A stretch of DNA of 64,000 nucleotides, taken from NCBI GenBank assembly GCA_010645155.1, contig CM021317.1:62001-126000 (forward strand). The letters are read 5' to 3'. This stretch comes from Tigriopus japonicus (taxonomy: Eukaryota > Arthropoda > Copepoda > Harpacticoida > Harpacticidae). Positions 10,077 to 20,769 of the stretch are shown piece after piece (positions within the stretch are counted from its first letter, which is position 1; the number at the start of each line of letters is the position of its first letter). The translations under genes and the position numbers were made by a program. The notes beneath the pieces are model-generated. The model had not been told where the DNA came from. It saw only the letters and a program-made list of their open reading frames with translations, and ran no database searches.

Positions 10077-13000
10077 ATGGAAAAGGCAGTTTTGAGAAGA
10101 TGGAGAGCACTGAGTGATTTGGGCAGGAAATGGTTGGTAATCCAACAGCCTTTGTCCAATCAGGCGGGAGAAAATCCAAAGAGCTTCCAGATCAATTACC
10201 AGAATTTGGGAAATGCTAATTTGGAATCGCGCCAAGATAACCCGTACATTCGAGAAATTATCCCGGAAACAGTTCGGGGAAATGTGAAGAACCTCCATGG
10301 AGCTGAGAGGGGATTTTTATCTGTGTATCCGGATGTGGTGCATGTTATTAGCCGTGCAGGAGAAAATGACGAACTCGATATTGCAGCATGGAACACCAAG
10401 GTAATTAATAGATAAAGCAAGCAAGTTTTTACTAATATGTTCGGCTTCAAAAAATTTTTATTAGGGCTTTTGAAGCTTACTTTCGACCCTTCTCTGCATT
10501 TCACAGATATTTCATCCGAAAAAAACCACTCTTGCGCGATTTTTTTATGTTTGTATCTAATTTTAGCCAGCCTATATGCATTGGACCGAAGATATACATA
10601 GGCGAACCTTTTTTAAATTGTGAGAACAATTCGTTTCCAATAACTTTTCCGTTTTAAGCTTTGAAGGCTCCTCCTTTGTTAGATATTTTTTAAATCTCAA
10701 CTTCGTCATTGTCAGGTTTTAAAGACCTTTTTCTGAGGTCATAATTAAAGCCAATTGTGGAAAGATTTCGTGCCTTTTGAGATATTTTTAGTAAACCTAC
10801 TTCGGATACCAAGAGCATTGACATTGATGACAGGAGAAACTTTGTGGAGTAAACATTCAAAGCCTTGACTGACAGAACATGTCTGCACGAGAGAAAATGG
10901 CAGTCATGAATGAAGGCATTACAATAAACAAAGATTCCAAGAAGATGACGTCTTGAAAGTTTCTATTTCACTGTGTGCAGAACTAAATTAGAAACTGCTA
11001 AAAGATGGTTCAGATATCGAATGGCCATAAAGGATTGAAATGGAAACCGAGAAAACATGAATTCAATTGTCAATTATCCCTAGCACGAAAGGAACCATTT
11101 CAAATGCAGAAGAACAGTATACAAGTTTTAAATAAGATACTCTTACTCATTTTTTGTGAAGGGTTGCAAAAAGGATGTAAAATTTGGAATGCACCTTTTA
11201 GGACATTCCTGTATGCCATTGCAGCATCAATATGACTTGCTTTTGAAATGAAATTTCCGAACCGATTAAAAAAAACTGATGAATGACCAGAGCCACCCGG
11301 TTGTAGTACCGGATGTTTCAAAAGAAGCAGAACACCTTATTAAATCGTCTATAGAGTCCTTTAAGCGCAACCAATGAAACAGAAAACACGTGCCACCTTT
11401 GAGCTTTGTATCACATGATTTCTGTTTTATGGTGTCCAGTGTACATCGAGAAGTTGGAAAATGGGTCAAACTTTTGAGTCAGGGTTCAATTTTGGGAGCT
11501 GTATTTGTAAAGTGACCTCCCAATCTTATGTAGTGTGACCTCCCAGTCAGCTGTTCGTTAAAGGACCGTATAACTCGGGATTGAAACTTTCTTTGGATTG
11601 TGATTGGTCAAACTCTTGGCTTGAAGAGTCAGAAAAAAACAATTTCACCCTAGTTTAACATTTAAGCAACGACGTTTTTGCCCCGTGAAGGGACGTTTTT
11701 GAAAACAGAGCGTTCGTGACTCCGACTTTTTTCTCCCTTCCGAAATTTGGCTCCAATCGAAGAACAAAAAAACAAAAACAAAAAGGAAATGAAGCCATAA
11801 AAAAGAGGCAGAGACGATACTATGATGGGAGTGTAGGAAAAATACGTAAAAAATGTTTCTACTAAAATAATTGAGAAAAAATACCAAAAAATCCGATTAC
11901 GTTACATTATTTTCCAACACAATTTCAAAAAAAAAAATTTGCAATATTTTTCACAAAAATTTGGTGGACCTGCTGATGACGTGCGAAAATTTCTTGCAAC
12001 TAATTGTAGTGCCAAAAAAAATCAAGTTAGAACATTTTTGGGCATCTCATTGTTTTTTTTAATGGCTATATTTGTCTTTGCTTTTTCTAAGAGGAAATTC
12101 CCCCAAATTCGCCCTTTTCTCAAATTACATGTGCTTACCGAAGAAGGTTTTCGTTCCAAAATTTCAAAAGTTGACGCCAAAATGATTTTTAACCGTAGCC
12201 TGTGTGACAAAAGCGAAGAATCTGCGTTTTGGATGACTCAACGAGAAATTAAGATGTCCTTGATTTTCAATAACAAAAAAATCTTCATTTCAGGTTGTCA
12301 CACACAATCTCTCCCCAACAGTGTTGGGCCGAAGATTCGGTCTTTTGGTCCCGATCACTTACAAACAACTCAATGCTAATGCATCTCGCGAATCCATGAC
12401 GCAAGCTCACATTCTCGGTTGGGGCGTGGAAATGCTTCGCGGGGCCAACACTCTAATCAAGGACATAATCGAACCCCCTCCTCCCAAGGAAACTCCCACT
12501 TGGGCTGAGAAGCATAATCTAGGCAATATGGCCATCAACGATGCCCTATTCCTCCAAAATGGTATCCATGTTCTACTGAAGCACTACTTCAAAGACGACC
12601 CGCGTTATCACCATTTCTTGGATGCCTTTCTTATGGCACTTCGAGCTAGTACTAAGGGTCGTCTGATTTCTTTCGACGACCATCCGTCTCAAAAGCCCGG
12701 TTTAGCCGGTTACAACATCAATGCCTATAAGGCCTTGGTGCGTAATAACGTTTCGGCCATTAGCTACTGTCTACCCATAAGTTTAGCCTTCCACAAGTTC
12801 GGCATTCATGATCCTCAAGTGCACAAGCAGATCCGCATGATCTTCAATGAGGTCGGCTACTTTGCTCAAATCAATCGCGATTACGCCAATTGCTATCTCG
12901 ATCCTTCCGGAACAGATATCAAGAACAAAAAGTTGACCTGGTTGGTGGTTATGGCCAAACAAATGGCTAGAGATGCTCGTCATCGAGAGATTTTGGAAAA

Positions 13001-13214
13001 ATGTTATGGGAGTGACAATCCCGAGGATGTTGAGCAAGTGCGTGGAATCTATCGGGAATTGAAGATGAAGAAAATGGTGCGCGGGTTCTTGGAGCAAGAA
13101 AAACAGGACATACTCCAGATGATTCAACAGATATCCAAAGTGGACAAAGCAGGCTTATCCCCCGAGTTCATCTTTAAGTTGATTGATAGCATGAACGTCA
13201 ATCACATTGCATAA
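10077..13214 (+). CDS. Farnesyl diphosphate synthase homologue with degenerate Asp-rich motifs
   Basis: Two exons, 10077-10400 and 12294-13214, join in phase 0 and give 414 residues. The body aligns without gaps over long stretches with animal FPPS: GWGVEMLRG, MAINDALFLQNGIHVLLKHYF, YKALVRN...YCLPISLA and GTDIKNKKLTWLVV. The first Asp-rich motif, DDxxD in active enzymes, reads KDIIE (about 164-168) and the Arg pair after it is missing. The second reads NRDYAN (about 302-307) instead of DDYLD, and the loop after it is shortened. Magnesium-diphosphate binding of the canonical kind is therefore unlikely. The N-terminus (MEKAVLRRWRALSDLGRKW) is basic and could be a mitochondrial presequence. AATAAA lies at 13273-13278. 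It may be a neofunctionalised IDS-type enzyme, a regulatory pseudoenzyme, or a decaying paralogue; the intact 414-residue frame argues against simple decay. Confidence 0.85.
10401..12293 (+). other. Intron of FPPS-like gene with repeat fragment
   Basis: A 1.9-kb intron bounded by AAG|gtaatt and tttcatttcag|GTT. About 11540-11770 is the reverse-complement relative of the repeat at 50864-51253: shared segments include the run around gtgaagggacgttttt and the tract near gactcttcaagccaagag. No other feature recognised. Confidence 0.5.
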
Positions 13215-13281
13215 AAATGAAATATGAAACACACTTATACACACCTGCGTCATCTCATCATGACCTTTTGCTAATAAACAC

Positions 13282-13440
13282 CAAGAACCACTGAAGTCTC
13301 TGGACTAGAAGGCTCGTAATGAAAATTATGAACTTCAGTAGGATCAAATCAATTGAGTTCTACTGCGGATGGAAGTTATATACTGAAGCGAGCGTAGAAT
13401 GAATGAGTTCGCCCTTTTGTGGTAAAACAATGACCAGAAG
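13282..13440. repeat. Partial copy of fold-back repeat family
   Basis: Begins caagaaccactgaa and continues into gaatgaatgagttcgcccttttgtggtaaaac. It matches one arm of the palindromic element at 23122-23571 and 56769-57220. The second arm is missing or degraded. Confidence 0.5.
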
Positions 13441-13673
13441 ACTCCGAGGTATGCACAGAAGAAAGCAATTAATTGATTTGTTCGTAGAGGAAATACATAT
13501 TATTGTCGCACACCTTCTAGTCCAGAGAAAATCAGAGGTTTTTGAAACTACAAAACATGGCGCTTTTGATCAACTCATTGGATAATTGTTTCTGAACTTA
13601 AGATTTGAGCAGGAACTTCAATTAGCTCCTGTTTTACTTACTTGGAAGGGAAGCAAAGGATTTTACATTTAGA

Positions 13674-13680
13674 TATAAAA
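13674..13680 (+). promoter_or_regulatory. TATA box of the LRIM peptide precursor gene
   Basis: TATAAAA in the context agatataaaagc, 54 bp before the ATG at 13734. That spacing leaves room for a start site near 13700-13710 and a very short 5' UTR. The match is good but short. Confidence 0.5.
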
Positions 13681-13733
13681 GCAGATTGAAGGTACACTAA
13701 GCCGACCATTCTTGAGTTCTCAAGACATTGGCA

Positions 13734-15100
13734 ATGTTCTCCAATTCGCCCTCAACCACTTGTTATTTGCTCCTTATGACCACGATCTTGGGAGCTACTC
13801 AAAACTCGATCTCAGCTCAATCATACTCTGAACACAATCAGGTAAAACTAACTAGCTTCCAACAAAAAGTAGCCCAAATCATAGCTAAGATGCTGTCTAG
13901 GGAATCCATCATCTCATTGAGCTTCTCAATAAGCGGTTGGAGAGCCAACCCCCAATCTTGCCAGTTGAGACTCAATTTGAAGGTCCAGGAACTTCTGACG
14001 GGGATTCTTGGTGGTGGGCAACCCTTGGGGGCAAACCTGAAGGGGTCAAGAAAGCTGGGGGAACCTCAACCCTTCGGATTATGAAGAAAAGTCAGGCATC
14101 GCCCATGAACTTTCCTGGTGCTCCTTTGTCCTCATATCCCAATTATGAATCCATCAGAATCATGAAGAAGAATAACCCAAGGGTGAGTTGAGATTGATCT
14201 GATAATAGATCTGGTTTAAAAGAGTGACTTAATTACTGAAGGTGTCTCGGGACAGTCAAACCATCAGCCGACCTTACTACGACAGCCTTCGAGTAATGAA
14301 ACGCGAACCAACAATGGTAAGGGAAATACTAGAGCCTGATGAAAACGATCCTAAATGAAATCCATTTTTGTTTAGCTTTCCGCTTTGGACGTGCCAGAAT
14401 CGCTTCGCATCATGAAAAAGGACGTAAGTTATGGCAAAATAGCAATAAATTTGGTCCAGTTAAGATGCAAGGCTTGCCGGAGGGAAAATCCTCATTTGCT
14501 TTTTTTCTAGGCTGAAGATCCTTGTGTACTTTAGCTTTGTTCATTTTAACGGTAACATTTCATTCCCATTTTTTATTTGTTTGATTTTTTTCTATTATAT
14601 TTTTTGATTCCTGTTCACAAATTTGAAATAATTTCTGACCAAGACGTTTTTTCTTTGTTTGACAATTATTTCATGCGGTGCTATTTCAAGTCTTGGACCT
14701 TGCTAAAAGATCTTATTGAAGACCAGATCATGCTGAAACTTGGTCAAAAAGGCAAGCCAATAATAAGAACTCTTTGGACGTTACGTTTTCTCTTGAAAAA
14801 AATGTGCTTTGACCGTTGATCACATCTAAAATTAGTGCCTGCCAATACCAACTCAGGGAGATGTGTGGTTATGTGATAAAGTCACAGAAATAAAATATCC
14901 CTCCCTTCACGTTTTCTTTTTAGAATACTCCTTACGGAACTTTACACGACAGTCTTCGGATCATGAAGAAGAACGTGGAAAGCATGGAAAACGTGTACGA
15001 TGAATCCCCTGCTCGATTGAACAATTATCGTGGGCAGACTTTCTTCAATCGACCCGAAATCCGATCCGGAAGTTGGAACACGGACCTGCGGATTCTCTAA
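13734..15100 (+). CDS. Secreted peptide precursor with repeated LRIM-KK units
   Basis: Exons 13734-13841, 13901-14182, 14242-14316, 14376-14423 and 14924-15100 all join in phase 0 and encode 229 residues. Residues 1-30 form a hydrophobic signal peptide (CYLLLMTTILGA core). Six short units follow: TLRIM-KK (14069-14089), SIRIM-KK (14150-14170), SLRVM-KR (14284-14304), SLRIM-KK (14400-14420), SLRIM-KK (14951-14971) and a C-terminal DLRIL directly before the stop. Five units end at dibasic sites, and further pairs (NKR, GVKK) occur upstream, as in neuropeptide prohormones. Bases before the units favour Tyr/Pro then Glu/Asp-Ser (PNYESI, PYYDSL, VPESL, LHDSL). No Gly precedes the cleavage sites, so the peptides would have free acid ends. 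I cannot match the motif to a known arthropod family. A TATA box lies just upstream. It could be a structural secreted protein instead. Confidence 0.7.
14509..14535 (+). other. Possible alternative terminal exon of the peptide precursor
   Basis: An acceptor (ctttttttctag) is followed in phase 0 by codons for AEDPCVL and then TAG. Splicing exon 4 (ending 14423) to this site would truncate the precursor after the fourth repeat. The site may be unused; exon 5 at 14924 also has a good acceptor. Confidence 0.3.
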
Positions 15101-15916
15101 GCATTGCTCACTCCTCTCACAACTACTATTATTAAAACATCATACTTTGTGTTCAGTACAGTATTCAATCTGCCCCATTGATGGTATCTTGAGCTGATCT
15201 GGGGAGGATCCAGCTCGTCACCATCAATGGAGCATTAAAGTGCGCAGTATGTAGTTTACTTTAGGTTTGCTGATACTATTTTTTTGGAACATTTGTTAGT
15301 AGAAAATGTTGGCGAAGCTCTAAGTAGAAGATGATCCATAGATTGAAACTGGCTCCCATTTTTTGAAGTTGTTGTTACAGTGAAGAACCTGGATGTGTTT
15401 TGATCCTAAATGGTTAGAGAACAAAAAGGAAGCTCTTGAAACCCTTGTGATATCAAGCTTTGATTTCAGAACTACTTTTATGTGTGTACTGAAAAATATT
15501 GATGAAATGATGACTGGAAACGCGACCTCTGTCTCTTACATATGGACCCCAAGTTTGAGGTTCTATGAGAGGTCAGAGGTTACCATTACCTACGATATGT
15601 GAAGAGTTAATAAAGTTGACAATTGTTCATACAAGCGATCTATGGCTCATTCTCTTATTTTTAGAGACTAAGGCTCAAAAATTATAATAATAAAGATGGT
15701 TGCTCATGGTACTTAAAATCGGTGGTCAACTCATGTAAATTCACAAAAACAGTGAGGTTTGTATTTGACCCTAAAGGAGATTAAAACCCCTTTCATTTGT
15801 TGTATTGTTCAAAGTTATATCTAAATGAAAAGTTTTTAAAATTATCATAACACATTTTTAAACCCTAACCCATTTGGATACGTAATGAATCTTAAATTCA
15901 GTGAAAAAATGTTTAG
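15101..15916. other. Peptide-gene 3' region and intergenic DNA
   Basis: Likely 3' UTR, then AT-rich intergenic sequence. A 69-codon plus-strand frame at 15393-15602 resembles nothing I recognise. Confidence 0.3.
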
Positions 15917-15924
15917 CTCATGAG

Positions 15925-16750
15925 TAGAGACAGGAAATTTAGACGAATAAAACTGTCAAATTAGACGAAAAAAGACGAATAAAATTCCCCGATTAAATGA
16001 AAAAAGACGAATAAAATTGCCCGATGAAACGAAAAAGACGCATAAAAGGCTTCATTTAACGAAAAAAACCTGTCTTTCACGGTAAAAAAAACTAACGAAT
16101 TGCCTGTAAAGAGGTTACAAAGAGCCTTAAACTGCTGCCCATAAAGTAGACGAAAAGGGAAACACCTACTTTGTGTAAAACGACAAAATATACAAAAGAA
16201 AGGAAGGAAAAGTGCCAAATGAGCAAGAAATGGTCAGTGGTAAATATTAATTTGAAAAAAAACCTGTTCAAAAAGAGTTCAAAACCGGCCTTTTTTCAAC
16301 GTTTTCAGTTGAGCAATATTTTATGGCAAATTTGCTGAAACTTGATTGTTCGCATAGTCGGATAGCTTTTTTCTATCCAATAGTGGCCTTTTCTTTCCGT
16401 GTCTGTCAGGAAACCCTACAAGTTAAAATTTAAGTGTGGATCATATTTTGTTCGAGCAAAAACGCAACTGACAATCAAACTATTACTTTGGCCCAAGTTT
16501 TTGCGTTGAACTTTTTTGAAAGTGTCTATTTGATTTAAAATTTGAGGAAAAAAAACTTAAAATCCAAGAAAATTTTCCATTTTTCACTAATCAGACGAAA
16601 AACAATTGAGTAAAATTGCCGGATTAGACGAAAAAAGACGAATAAAATCCAAATTAGACGAATAAATTTGTCGCGACGAATAAGGTTAAAAAAGAAGAAT
16701 AAAGACAAAAAAAGACGAATATGTTTATTCGTCTAAAGTTCCTGTCCCTA
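15925..16750. mobile_element. hAT-like non-autonomous transposon, copy 2, with intact target duplication
   Basis: Starts TAGAGACAGGAAATTTAGAC and ends with GTCTAAAGTTCCTGTCCCTA. The identical 8-mer ctcatgag flanks both sides (15917-15924 and 16751-16758), a perfect target duplication of the length made by hAT transposases. Same family as 2313-3165, with the same AGACGAATAAA-rich ends. 826 bp, no transposase frame. Confidence 0.88.
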
Positions 16751-16758
16751 CTCATGAG

Positions 16759-17322
16759 TAACTTGACTTTGATCAATCCGTTTTTGACCCCCAAAAATGG
16801 GTAAACCGCATCTGACAAGCTTTTTTAATCTCATTATATTATAAGCAAAAGAATACTTTTTTCAGCAAAACAGATTTCAAACTAAAAAAACATGACCATA
16901 TGGGTATAACAGAATGGAGAGAAATTTTTCTTTTCAAAAAATGTTTTCTTCAACAACATTACACTTTTCCAGTTTCAAATCCTCCATTTCATTTTTATCC
17001 TTTTACCAAACATTTTAAGTGTTGCTTCACCTATTCAACTGTTCACTATAAAATACGTTTTTAATCATTTTTGTTAATATTTGCCATCACTCACAAAGAG
17101 TAACCAATTAACTATTGTTACTCTATTTCTATCTTTTAAGCACCATTTTTAATTGCAAATACTCAGCAATTAACAATCACAAACATAACAATGACCTTGT
17201 CACCTTTTTGTAAATCTTTTGACGGTTAGAAATGCTCAATTTATCAAAATGAAAATTTTTACATTTTTACTCTGGCAAAAGGCTTCCAAAGAAAATGGAA
17301 ATGTCATTTTTTGAAATTTCGT
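16759..17322. other. AT-rich intergenic stretch
   Basis: No gene or clear repeat seen. It lies downstream (minus-strand 3' side) of the first zinc-finger paralogue. Confidence 0.3.
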
Positions 17323-18858
17323 TTATTCTGAACAGGAATCAAGAGACATTGTTGATTCTTGAGAAGGTGGTCTCAACGTTGAAGTAGTAGGCGTTTTCCT
17401 TTTCTTGATGTTGGGGCAGACTGATTTCCTCATTTCTTCCGGGAATTCACAATGAAACTTTTCCACGGCTTCAACCATCGTGCTCATATCCTCGGGAGAA
17501 GCATTCCCCTCCAAAGCATCCTTCATGCAGGAAATTATCTCAATGGCTCGTTGTCGTCTATCCCTCAGATTTTTGGGATACATGAGAAGATCTTTATTGA
17601 CATACTTCCTCTCCAGATTTCTCAAATCCGCAAGAGTGATGATCTTGTCACCTGGTCGATTGGTGCAATACCTCCTTATTATAGTGTTCTTGGGCACACC
17701 CGCTTGCAGCAGTTCCACCAATTCCGTTCTTGTCTTGCTTGCTATTCTAAAGTGTTGGGCTTTAATTTCATGGGAATGTCGGATACATCCACGTAATTTG
17801 AACACTTCTCTAGAGTTAGAACACACATTGCTTTCAATATTGGTACTACATTTGCAAACCAAAACTTTGGACAACAAAAAATTGGCTGAACAATCCATTC
17901 GAGGATATTTGTCTGATGTGTTTCGTATCTTTTCCTTTGCTTCATATCTTTTTTCTCGACTGTTCAACCGACATTGATATTTAGCATAATTTTTTCCGGA
18001 TTTGTCAACGGTATAATACTTGTCAAGCTCCTGAGTTTGAACCCATTCTCTGCCTTCTTCCAAAGACTCAAATTCTTGGTCAATCCATTCATGTTCATGG
18101 TCGGTGTTTTGGCACTGCTTGATCTTGTGAGGTGACTCAAGGTGTTTTCTCAGCGCCCTAGAGGTGAACACGACCCTTTTGCATTCAATGCAATGGAAAC
18201 CTGCGAGACGGGAAACAAATTCAAGCAGATGCCAATAACCGTTTTTGGGCATGATATATAGCTTAACATCTTCCGTCAACGGTTACCGTTTGATAGCTTG
18301 GCACTGATTTCTCTTTAGTAGTGAGTGTATTTCATGCCCTTTTTAACATTACACGGTCCTTAGGTCAGGTTATGGCTGACACGAGCAAAGAGAAAGAACA
18401 AGCCGTTTTCAACCCTCGAGATTAGGGTAGGCAATCGGTGGGCGCAGCCCACATGTGGGGTAAAGGGTGGTCTTAGTTGGGCCCAGGAGCTATGGGGAAG
18501 GTCCAATAGTAGTGGACTCGTGGGCCCAAAGCTTTTCGATCGTTATATTGCGGGCCCTTGAACCTACCAACGTCTATTTGGTGGGCCTCTGACAACATGT
18601 AAACAAATTTTTGGGCCTTGACCCGTAAGTGGTTGTCGACCCCTGCTTTAGATCTAGTCATTTGTGATTTCCAAAAAGTTTTGATACCAGTTTCAATGTG
18701 TGAATGCAATACCACATATGTACTTAAATTCAAGACAGCTTTTGAACATGTTCTGCAACTCGTTTCTAATTAGGTGTTATGGGCGAGTTAAATAAAATAT
18801 TCAGACTGAATAGACTGAAATTGTCACCTTTTTTGGGAGAGGAGGTGGTGCTGGCCAT
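17323..18858 (-). CDS. Zinc-finger/MULE-type DNA-binding protein, paralogue A
   Basis: Exon 1 is 18858-18828 (31 nt: MASTTSSPKK plus one base); exon 2 is 18200-17323. They join in phase 1 to give 302 residues. After the junction comes a C2H2-like finger (FHCIECK, then H-x4-H in RKHLESPH). Next is a Cys/His block, YQCRLN...DCSANF...GCIRHSHEI, with the C..C..H-x-H spacing of the WRKY-GCM1/FLYWCH domains at the N-terminus of MULE transposases. The helical segment ELVELLQAGVPKNTIIRRY also fits that family. The transposase catalytic core is absent; the protein ends in a Lys-rich, Ser-rich tail (CPNIKKRK...). The large open frame continues upstream of the acceptor, but homologous sequence further up contains stops, so the short first exon is preferred. 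Two paralogues lie at 20770-24796 and 27831-31164. Confidence 0.7.
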
Positions 18859-19775
18859 CGAGGTGAAATAAGTCTGGTAAAACTCGAAACACACTTGGAA
18901 ACAAAATTTCACGTTCACCTTTGGATTGCAATGTTTTTGTTTACGGTCTTCAGGCTTGCCATTGAAGTTCATTTTACACTAGAGTAAAACGCCATGCTTA
19001 TGAATTAAACAATACCTCTGAAGAATTAATTATTTAAATACAACGAAGCAGGACAGATTTTTGTTGCTTTCGTAACATTTTAGTCAATCTGTCAATTGGT
19101 GCCAATCGAAAGACTAGTTTTTATGATTATATTGAGCAACAAGATACACGGCAAAAGCCACCTTAAGTTCAACTATGAAATGGAATCAGCAACGTGATAT
19201 GTTATGTTTGCATGAAATTCAGCTTTCAGAAAATATTGTCTATTGTTTGCCGTTCGAAATACTGGCCGATAATCACAACTTGATTCGACACCTCCGAAAT
19301 ACATCTTTTTTTCTGGTATCATAAACTTTGTTTCAAATGGCAGCACTAACTTTTGTTTGCAGGGTGACCATGTGTAGACCACAAAGGCTCTTTTCTTAGT
19401 GACAAGTTATCCCACTGATTCCTAAGAGTTAAGGATAAAGCAAGAAACACAGACGAAAGATTGATGCCGATTTGACAAAGAAAGAGATTTTGGAAAATTT
19501 GCTTTTTTCAATTTGAAAAAGATACATGTGGATCATGATTATTTTTACTGTGGTAAATGAATAATAAAAAATTCAAAAGCACAACATTCTAAAAAATTCA
19601 ACGTTAAGAAGAAGCTCATTGTTGCCAGCAAAAATGTCCAAAACATAAAATAGTAGTTTTTTTAAGTCAGGCAATCTAGGGGCACATTTCTTTGGCGAAA
19701 ATAAATTGCCACTTTGTTAAAAAACAATGTGATTTTTTTCTGGCAACACTGAGCTTCGTCTTGACGTGTTTTATG
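18859..19775. other. Upstream region of paralogue A with conserved block
   Basis: About 19340-19372 carries a block (ggcagcacta...tgcagggtgacca) that recurs upstream of paralogues B (about 25098) and C (about 31633). It may be promoter DNA duplicated with the genes. No other gene seen. Confidence 0.4.
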
Positions 19776-20546
19776 TAGTGATGTGACTTGGGCAAGTAAT
19801 GTGTCATAACTAGAGAATCTCTAGTCATCACAGACACCCAAGCACACTTTGCAAGTATTACTTGGGCAATACACCAATACACTTGGCAAGCTCAAAGAAC
19901 AATGGAAAATGCAGTTGCTCTCAGAAGTGTTGAGAAACTTGCAATGTGACTTGGAAGTATAAACTGGCCAACAATAAACAATGTGACTTGGAAGTATAAA
20001 CTAAACATTTTCAATGTTTGATGACATCTGGATGTACTCAAGAACTCAGTCTGATTTGATATTGAAAAACTTATTTTTGGCAAACATGTATTGTGTATAC
20101 ACCTAGATGTATGCCCTGATAACAAGCTCTTTTGGTAAAAACATTTTAACAAATGCTTTTAGCATGACACAATATGTCCAAAATAAATTAAAGGTAAGCA
20201 GATATACAATCAATTTAAAAATGTAACTTCTGAAATGATATTTGACTTGAATGACATGAAGTGATTACAGATGCAATTTGCATACTTGTAATATTTACTT
20301 AAACATTAGCTCAATTTGTCAAAAGCAAAATGGCCCTCATTAATGTTTACATTTAAGTTATTTGCTTTCTTACTTTTACTCAATGAAAAATTCGACAAAT
20401 ACTTTGGAAATATAGGCATTAGTGATATTGCTTAGTAGTAGGCAAGTGGCCTATTTTAGCCTAGTTGCCAAGTAGTGCCAAGCTTGGGCAAGCCTAAGCA
20501 ATGTGCCGAACGACTTGGCCAAGTTGCTGTTTGCCCCCCATCACTA
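19776..20546. mobile_element. hAT-like element family TAGTGATG, rearranged copy
   Basis: Starts TAGTGATGTGACTTGGGCAA and contains segments such as caatacaccaatacacttgg that recur, inverted, in the complete element at 32159-32877. It closes with ccccatcacta at 20546. The flanking 8-mers do not match, and homologous sequence continues past 20546 to about 20670, so this copy is rearranged or nested. Confidence 0.55.
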
Positions 20547-20769
20547 GGTACCAGTACTTTTCTCACCAAACAGGTTTGCCAAATTTCCCATGGATTGAAA
20601 TAACCTTTAACATTAGAATTTCGCTAAACCAATCATATCAATCAAAACAGGACCCAGGCCTTAGTTAGGTATGCCGTCTTTAGTTTTTAAATATATGCTC
20701 GTTATGAACTTAAGACAGTTGTTGGCAGGGAATCATTTGTTTTGGAGCTTTGGCAATTACAATCTGTAT

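Noticed and set aside
17452..17977. Plus-strand frames opposite the zinc-finger genes (also 21083-21509 and 28144-28536)
   Set aside because: They are antisense shadows of the paralogue coding exons.
18201..18279. Extension of paralogue A's large frame upstream of the acceptor
   Set aside because: Homologous sequence immediately further upstream contains stops, and the micro-exon joins in phase at 18200.
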